Source: JACCVL01 sp963695375 (GTDB lineage: Bacteria; Actinomycetota; Actinomycetes; Propionibacteriales; Nocardioidaceae). From it: a DNA stretch of 64,000 nt. The stretch spans positions 2,790,001 to 2,854,000 of the forward strand of contig OY968767.1 of the NCBI GenBank assembly GCA_963695375.1. The letters run 5' to 3'. The position numbers and the translations under genes are program-made. The notes beneath the pieces were generated by a model that saw only the letters and a program-made list of their open reading frames with translations, was not told where the DNA came from and did not search any database. Of the stretch, positions 59,870 through 64,000 are shown piece by piece (positions within the stretch are counted from its first letter, which is position 1; each line of letters begins with the position of its first letter).

Positions 59870-61558
59870 TCAGTCGCAGACCGCGCCCTGGGCTGCGGAC
59901 CCGACCAGCTTGCGGTACTTGGCCAGCACGCCGGTGCGGTAGCGCGGCTCGGGGGCGGTCCACCCCGGCCGACGCGACTCCACCTCGGCGTCGTCGACCA
60001 GCAGGTCGAGTGTCTCGCGCTCCATGTCCAGCCGGACCCGGTCACCGTCGCGCACGAGCGCGATCGGCCCGCCGTCGTCGGCCTCCGGCGCGACGTGGCC
60101 GACGCACAGGCCGGTGGTGCCACCGGAGAACCGGCCGTCGGTGAGCAACAGCACGTCCTTGCCGAGCCCCGCACCCTTGATCGCCGAGGTGATGGCGAGC
60201 ATCTCCCGCATCCCGGGGCCGCCCTTGGGTCCTTCGTACCGGATCACGACCACGTCGCCGGCCGTGATGGTCCCGTCGGACAGCGCCTGCATGGCCGCCT
60301 GCTCACCGTCGAAGACTCGTGCGGTGCCCTCGAACACCGCGTCGTCGAAGCCGGCGCTCTTGACCACGGCGCCGTCCGGCGCGAGCGAGCCGTGCAGCAC
60401 CGAGATCCCGCCCACCGCGTGGATCGGCCGGGACATCGAGCGGATGATCTCGCCGTCCGTGTCCGGGGGGTCGATGTCGGCCAGGTTCTCCGCCAGCGTC
60501 CGCCCGGTCACGGTCAGGCAGTCGCCGTCGATCAGACCGGCGTCCAGCAGGGCCTTGGTCACCACCGGGATGCCCCCGACCCGGTCGACGTCTGCCATCA
60601 CGAACCGGCCGAACGGCTTCAGGTCGCCGAGGTGTGGGACCCGGGCGCCCACTCGGCTGAAGTCCGCGAGCGTCAGGTCCACCTCCGCCTCGTGCGCGAT
60701 GGCCAGCAGGTGCAGGACCGCGTTCGTGGAGCCGCCGAGTGCCATCACCACCGCGATCGCGTTCTCGAAGGCCGGCTTGGTCATCACCTGACGGGTGGTG
60801 ATCCCGTGGCGGAGCATCTCCACCACGGCGGCGCCGGACCGGTGCGCGAAACCGTCGCGTCGCCGGTCGACGGCCGGTGGTGACGACGACCCCGGCAGCG
60901 CCATCCCCATCACCTCGGCGACGGCGGCCATCGTGTTCGCGGTGAACATCCCCCCGCAGGCGCCCTCCCCCGGGCAGATCGCCCGCTCGATCCGGTCCAC
61001 CTCCTCGCGGCTGATCAGCCCGCGCATGCAGGCACCGACCGCTTCGAAGGCGTCGATGACCGTGACGTCCCGCCCGTCGACGGTGCCGGGAAGGATCGAC
61101 CCGGCGTAGAGGAAGACGCTGGCCAGGTCCAGCCGGGCAGCGGCCATCAGCATGCCGGGCAGCGACTTGTCACAGCCGGCCAGCAGCACCGACCCGTCGA
61201 GCCGCTCGGCCATCATCACCGTCTCCACCGAGTCGGCGATGACCTCCCGGCTCACCAGCGAGAAGTGCATGCCCTCGTGTCCCATCGAGATCCCGTCGGA
61301 CACCGAGATCGTGGCGAACTCCAGCGGGTACCCGCCGGCGGCGTGCACCCCGGACTTCACCGCGTCGGCCAGCCGGTCGAGGGACAGGTTGCACGGAGTG
61401 ACCTCGTTCCAGCTGGACGCGACCCCGATCTGCGGTTTCGCGAAGTCCTCGTCCCCCATGCCGACCGCTCGGAGCATCCCCCGCGCGGCGGCCCGCTCGA
61501 GGCCGTCGGTGACGTCGCGGCTGCGCGGCTTCAGGTCGGGCCCCGGTTCGGACGTCAT
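59870..61558 (-). CDS. ilvD: Dihydroxy-acid dehydratase
   Basis: A 562-residue IlvD. Fe-S cysteines are in LAGCDKSLPGM and CPGEGACGGMFTANT; FAKPQIGVASSWNEVTPCN is the family N-terminus. It dehydrates the two dihydroxy acids in Val and Ile synthesis. ATG at 61558, 11 bases from the membrane-gene stop. The 3' end is 97 bases from the ilvB leader. Confidence 0.97.
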   Translation of the reverse strand: MTSEPGPDLKPRSRDVTDGLERAAARGMLRAVGMGDEDFAKPQIGVASSWNEVTPCNLSLDRLADAVKSGVHAAGGYPLEFATISVSDGISMGHEGMHFSLVSREVIADSVETVMMAERLDGSVLLAGCDKSLPGMLMAAARLDLASVFLYAGSILPGTVDGRDVTVIDAFEAVGACMRGLISREEVDRIERAICPGEGACGGMFTANTMAAVAEVMGMALPGSSSPPAVDRRRDGFAHRSGAAVVEMLRHGITTRQVMTKPAFENAIAVVMALGGSTNAVLHLLAIAHEAEVDLTLADFSRVGARVPHLGDLKPFGRFVMADVDRVGGIPVVTKALLDAGLIDGDCLTVTGRTLAENLADIDPPDTDGEIIRSMSRPIHAVGGISVLHGSLAPDGAVVKSAGFDDAVFEGTARVFDGEQAAMQALSDGTITAGDVVVIRYEGPKGGPGMREMLAITSAIKGAGLGKDVLLLTDGRFSGGTTGLCVGHVAPEADDGGPIALVRDGDRVRLDMERETLDLLVDDAEVESRRPGWTAPEPRYRTGVLAKYRKLVGSAAQGAVCD

Positions 61559-61569
61559 GACCCGGCAGC

Positions 61570-62157
61570 CTACGGCGAGAGCACCCGCACGCCCACGCCC
61601 ATCCCACCGGTGATGACGTACGCGCACGCGACCGCCCACAGGATGCTCACCAGGGTGCCGATGATGAAGCCCTCGGCGGCGCTCGGGTGGTTGCCGGTGC
61701 GCAGTTCGGGATAGCGGCCGAGGGCCTTGATCGCGAGGACGACCGCCATCCCCTCCGGCCATCCGGCCACCAGGGTGCCCACGATGGCCAACCGCTCGAG
61801 GGCACCGATCCAGGCGCCGCCGCGCAGCCCCTCTCCGACGGCCGCCGGCTGCTGACCCGCTGGCCGCTCCGAACCGAGGTCCTGGGCGGTGCGGTCCACC
61901 AGCGTGAACACGGCCATGGTGGCCGGCCCGCCACCGAGGACGGCGAGCACGACGGCGGCGACGCCGACCCACTCCTGGGTGTCGCCGCGGGTGCGGCCGG
62001 AGAAGTGCACGTCGAGGACGGCCACCAGCAGCGCCGCCGCGGCGAAGGCGGCCAGCGCCACCTGCGGAGCCTTGGGCAGGTGCCGGGACCAGGCGAGCAG
62101 CGCGGCGACCGACCCGGCCGACAGCGCGCCGAGCAGCAGCACCTGCACTCCGCTCAC
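61570..62157 (-). CDS. Membrane protein coupled to a SatD-like regulator
   Basis: A 195-residue protein with about five membrane segments (VQVLLLGALSAGSVAALLAW, VALAAFAAAALLVAVLDVHF, WVGVAAVVLAVLGGGPATMAVF, and two more). GTG at 62157 overlaps the upstream stop by four bases (GTGA). Its partner is the SatD-like gene, and this pairing occurs in actinobacteria. Function unknown. Confidence 0.7.
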   Translation of the reverse strand: MSGVQVLLLGALSAGSVAALLAWSRHLPKAPQVALAAFAAAALLVAVLDVHFSGRTRGDTQEWVGVAAVVLAVLGGGPATMAVFTLVDRTAQDLGSERPAGQQPAAVGEGLRGGAWIGALERLAIVGTLVAGWPEGMAVVLAIKALGRYPELRTGNHPSAAEGFIIGTLVSILWAVACAYVITGGMGVGVRVLSP

Positions 62158-62741
62158 AGTTGCTCCAGCAGCCAGGCGGACAGCTCTCGGCCGCGCTCGG
62201 CCTCGACCCAGCGGGCTGCGTGCAGGACCTGGCTGACCGCCTGTGCGGAGACACCGAGCGCCTGCGCGGCCGCGACCTGACTGCCCGCCGCGCGCACCAT
62301 GTCGACCACCTGCCACCCCCGTCCGGTCCGGCGGTCCTGTACCGCCAGCAGCATCCACAGCGCGGCCTCCGCCCGCTGGGCAGCGTACGGCGCACGCTCA
62401 CCCGCCACGGCCAGCCTCGCCGGTGACCGTTTGGCCCGCTCGACCGCCTCGCGGGCGGCGGTGAAGGCGCTGCCGCGAGCGGCGCGGGTGCTGGCCGGCA
62501 GCGGCTGCTCCACCTCGCCGGAGCCGACACCGACGGTCCATCCGCCGAGCCGGGAGGCGATCTCCACGGCGTCCAGCACCGAGCCGGCCTCCGGGACCAC
62601 CAGCTGCACCTCGTCACCCACCGTGCGCTCCGCGCCCAGGACCGGCCGCACCCCGGGAGCGGCCCGCAGCGCCGCCAGCAGCTCCGGGACCCGGTCGGCA
62701 CCTCGGCGGCTGCCGCGCTGGTCGATGGTGAGCACGAACAC
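62154..62741 (-). CDS. SatD-family / HTH regulator-like protein
   Basis: A 195-residue protein. It begins FVLTIDQRGSRRGADRVPELLAAL and has ERTVGDEVQLVVP and WTVGVGSGEVEQPLP, typical of the SatD family. The C-terminal part (QVAAAQALGVSAQAVSQVLHAARW) looks like a helix-turn-helix. The start is GTG 62741 or 62735; AGGAGGA lies upstream. Two matched inverted repeats cover its promoter, so it may be autoregulated. Confidence 0.75.
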   Translation of the reverse strand: MFVLTIDQRGSRRGADRVPELLAALRAAPGVRPVLGAERTVGDEVQLVVPEAGSVLDAVEIASRLGGWTVGVGSGEVEQPLPASTRAARGSAFTAAREAVERAKRSPARLAVAGERAPYAAQRAEAALWMLLAVQDRRTGRGWQVVDMVRAAGSQVAAAQALGVSAQAVSQVLHAARWVEAERGRELSAWLLEQL

Positions 62742-62752
62742 GACTCCTCCTG

Positions 62753-62798
62753 TCAAGCACGGATGCTTGAATATCGTAGATCAAGTCTGGAGTCTTGA
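62753..62798. promoter_or_regulatory. Two matched inverted repeats (TCAAGNN-YGGA-NNCTTGA)
   Basis: TCAAGCA-CGGA-TGCTTGA (62753-62770) is perfect and TCAAGTC-TGGA-GTCTTGA (62781-62798) has one mismatch; both have the same arm length and 4-base YGGA centre, 28 bp apart centre to centre. They lie before the SatD-like gene and the divergent MpaB gene. Confidence 0.6.
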
Positions 62799-62863
62799 GT
62801 AGTGCGGGGGTGCTCGGCGACCCCACGGTGGCGGTCACTGCGGACGTCGTCAATGCTGGACCC

Positions 62864-63757
62864 ATGTCCCGCCCGCCGCTGTCCGTCTCCGGCGTGCGCG
62901 ACCGGCTCGGCGCGGCGCTGTTCGAGCGGGTGGCCGGGTCCGACGGGCCCGCTGCCCGGGACCGGATCCACCTGTCCCGCGGTCCGCGGTGGTTCGACGT
63001 GGACGCCCCGATCCGCCGGGTGCACGGCGACGCGTCGATGTTCGTCGGCGGGCTGCGGGCCCTGCTGCTGCAGTCACTGCACCCGCTGGCGATGGCCGCG
63101 GTGGCCGGTCACTCCGGCTACCGCGGCGACCCCTGGGGGCGGTTGCAACGCACGAGCACCTTCCTCGCGGTGACGACGTTCGGCACCGCGGCGGACGCCG
63201 AGCAGGCGGTGGCGCGGGTGCGAGCCGTCCACGACACCGTCCGCGGGCGCACCGAGGACGGGGTTCCGTACGCCGCCGGGGACCCGCACCTGCTGCGGTG
63301 GGTGCACGTGGCCGAGGTGGACAGCTTCCTGCGCGCGCACCAGGTCTACGGGTCGCGCCCGCTCGACGCCGCCGGCTGCGACCGCTACGTCGCGGAGACG
63401 GCGCGGGTCGCCGAGGCGCTCGGCGTCACGGACCCACCGCGGGACCGGTCCGAGCTGGCCGCCTCGCTGGCCGGCTACCGACCCGAGCTGCGCGGCACGC
63501 CCGCAGCCCGCTCCGCCGCCCGGTTCATCCTGCTCCGGCCGCCGGTCCCGGCCGCCGCCCGGCTCGGCTACGGCGCGCTCTGCGCCGCCGCGGTGGGCCT
63601 GATGCCGTGGTGGACCAGGTGGCCGCTGCGGCTGCCGTACCTCCCGCTGGCCGAGGCCACCGTGGTGCGGGCGGCGGGATACGGCCTCACCGGCGGCATC
63701 CGCTGGGTCATGTCCCCGCCCCCGTCGACGGTGTCGCCGGAGCCCGCACCACGTTGA
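62864..63757 (+). CDS. Oxygenase MpaB family protein (DUF2236)
   Basis: A 297-residue protein with the MpaB/DUF2236 signature: LLLQSLHPLAMAAVAGHSGYRGDPWGRLQRTSTFL, with the conserved His, Asp and Arg of the putative heme-binding active site. Members related to latex-clearing protein and MpaB are b-type heme oxygenases. Substrate unknown. ATG at 62864. The 3' end overlaps the opposite hydroxyacid dehydrogenase by 50 bases. Confidence 0.85.
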   Translation: MSRPPLSVSGVRDRLGAALFERVAGSDGPAARDRIHLSRGPRWFDVDAPIRRVHGDASMFVGGLRALLLQSLHPLAMAAVAGHSGYRGDPWGRLQRTSTFLAVTTFGTAADAEQAVARVRAVHDTVRGRTEDGVPYAAGDPHLLRWVHVAEVDSFLRAHQVYGSRPLDAAGCDRYVAETARVAEALGVTDPPRDRSELAASLAGYRPELRGTPAARSAARFILLRPPVPAAARLGYGALCAAAVGLMPWWTRWPLRLPYLPLAEATVVRAAGYGLTGGIRWVMSPPPSTVSPEPAPR

Positions 63758-64000
63758 GCAGCGGCTCCCCCGCCGCGAACCGGACGAGCTGGTCGCGCAG
63801 CAGGGCGCGCACCCTCGGGCGCATCGCGGTCGTCGCCCCGCCGACATGCGGGCTGATCAACACCCCGGGTGCCGTCCACAGCGGGTGGTCGACCGGCAGC
63901 GGCTCGGGGTCGGTGACGTCGAGGGCGGCCAGGAGTCGGCCGGACCGGACCTCCGCGAGCAGGGCGTCGGTGTCCACGACCGGACCGCGGGCGACGTTGA
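63708..64000 (-). CDS. D-2-hydroxyacid dehydrogenase (5' part outside window)
   Basis: The reverse strand is open to the window edge. The visible C-terminal ~97 residues include NVARGPVVDTDALLAEV, AALDVTDPEPLPVDHPLW and ISPHVGGAT with the catalytic His. It is an NAD-dependent 2-hydroxyacid dehydrogenase of the phosphoglycerate/glyoxylate reductase type. The last 50 bases overlap the MpaB end on the plus strand. Confidence 0.85.
   Translation of the reverse strand, partial: NVARGPVVDTDALLAEVRSGRLLAALDVTDPEPLPVDHPLWTAPGVLISPHVGGATTAMRPRVRALLRDQLVRFAAGEPLLNVVRAPATPSTGAGT

Overview
The window is about 74% G+C by impression, with GTG, TTG and even CTG starts. Its gene order is typical of a free-living actinobacterial chromosome (Actinomycetota). 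Examples are rimM-trmD-rplS-lepB-rnhB, the amtB-glnK-glnD cluster next to ffh, smc and ftsY, coaD-sepIVA-DUF177-rpmF-rnc-mutM, and serA/leuB/ilv. The overall composition and neighbours would suit Geodermatophilales-like bacteria, but that is inference and no rRNA is present to test it. I see no mobile element, phage or CRISPR array.

Layout. 1-5947 (minus strand): comM (cut by the window edge), yraN, a DUF2469 gene, rnhB, lepB, rplS, trmD, rimM, khpA, rpsP, a translation-centred block. 6125-11630: an amidohydrolase, ffh (SRP GTPase), and glnD-glnK, which continue into amtB (to 12946), the nitrogen-sensing operon. 13120-18543: ftsY, a small membrane protein, a thioesterase, smc. 18645-20468: a secreted LVIVD-type protein and a small coiled-coil protein. 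20607-28707: mutM, rnc, rpmF, DUF177, a SepIVA/DivIVA-like gene, coaD, rsmD, recG, a DAK2 gene. 28874-32093: rpmB, thiL, a stand-alone Lrp/AsnC sensor domain, a DUF3515 lipoprotein, ddl. 32093-36717: a Cys/Met PLP enzyme, a frameshifted gpsA, plsC, cofC, a cold-shock-like protein, hupB with a Lys-rich tail.

36931-61558 is dominated by branched-chain amino acid (BCAA) synthesis: leuD-leuC with the divergent IclR regulator ndgR, cimA, a Ser/Thr kinase, ilvE, leuB, then serA, ilvC-ilvN-ilvB and ilvD. Interspersed are alkA, tRNA-Glu and tRNA-Gln directly downstream of gltX, a FAH-family hydrolase, DUF1697, a methyltransferase, a yczE/yczR-like pair and a sodium:solute symporter. 61570-64000: a membrane protein coupled to a SatD-like regulator, an MpaB-type oxygenase, and a 2-hydroxyacid dehydrogenase cut by the window edge.

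How it fits together. CimA (or LeuA elsewhere), LeuCD, LeuB, IlvB/N, IlvC, IlvD and IlvE together give Ile, Val and Leu. The most informative finds are regulatory. A 13-codon leader peptide with a Leu-Leu-Val-Leu run, an 8-bp potential antiterminator and a U-tracted terminator sit before ilvB. A second short leader with Val-Leu-Ile-Leu codons sits before leuB and ends in a similar Arg-Arg-Arg-Gly way. The leuC/ndgR intergenic region holds two dyads and looks like a leaderless promoter. Other points are a one-base frameshift in gpsA, a Ser/Thr kinase translationally coupled to ilvE, a probable CTG start for leuB, and two matched inverted repeats before the SatD-like gene.
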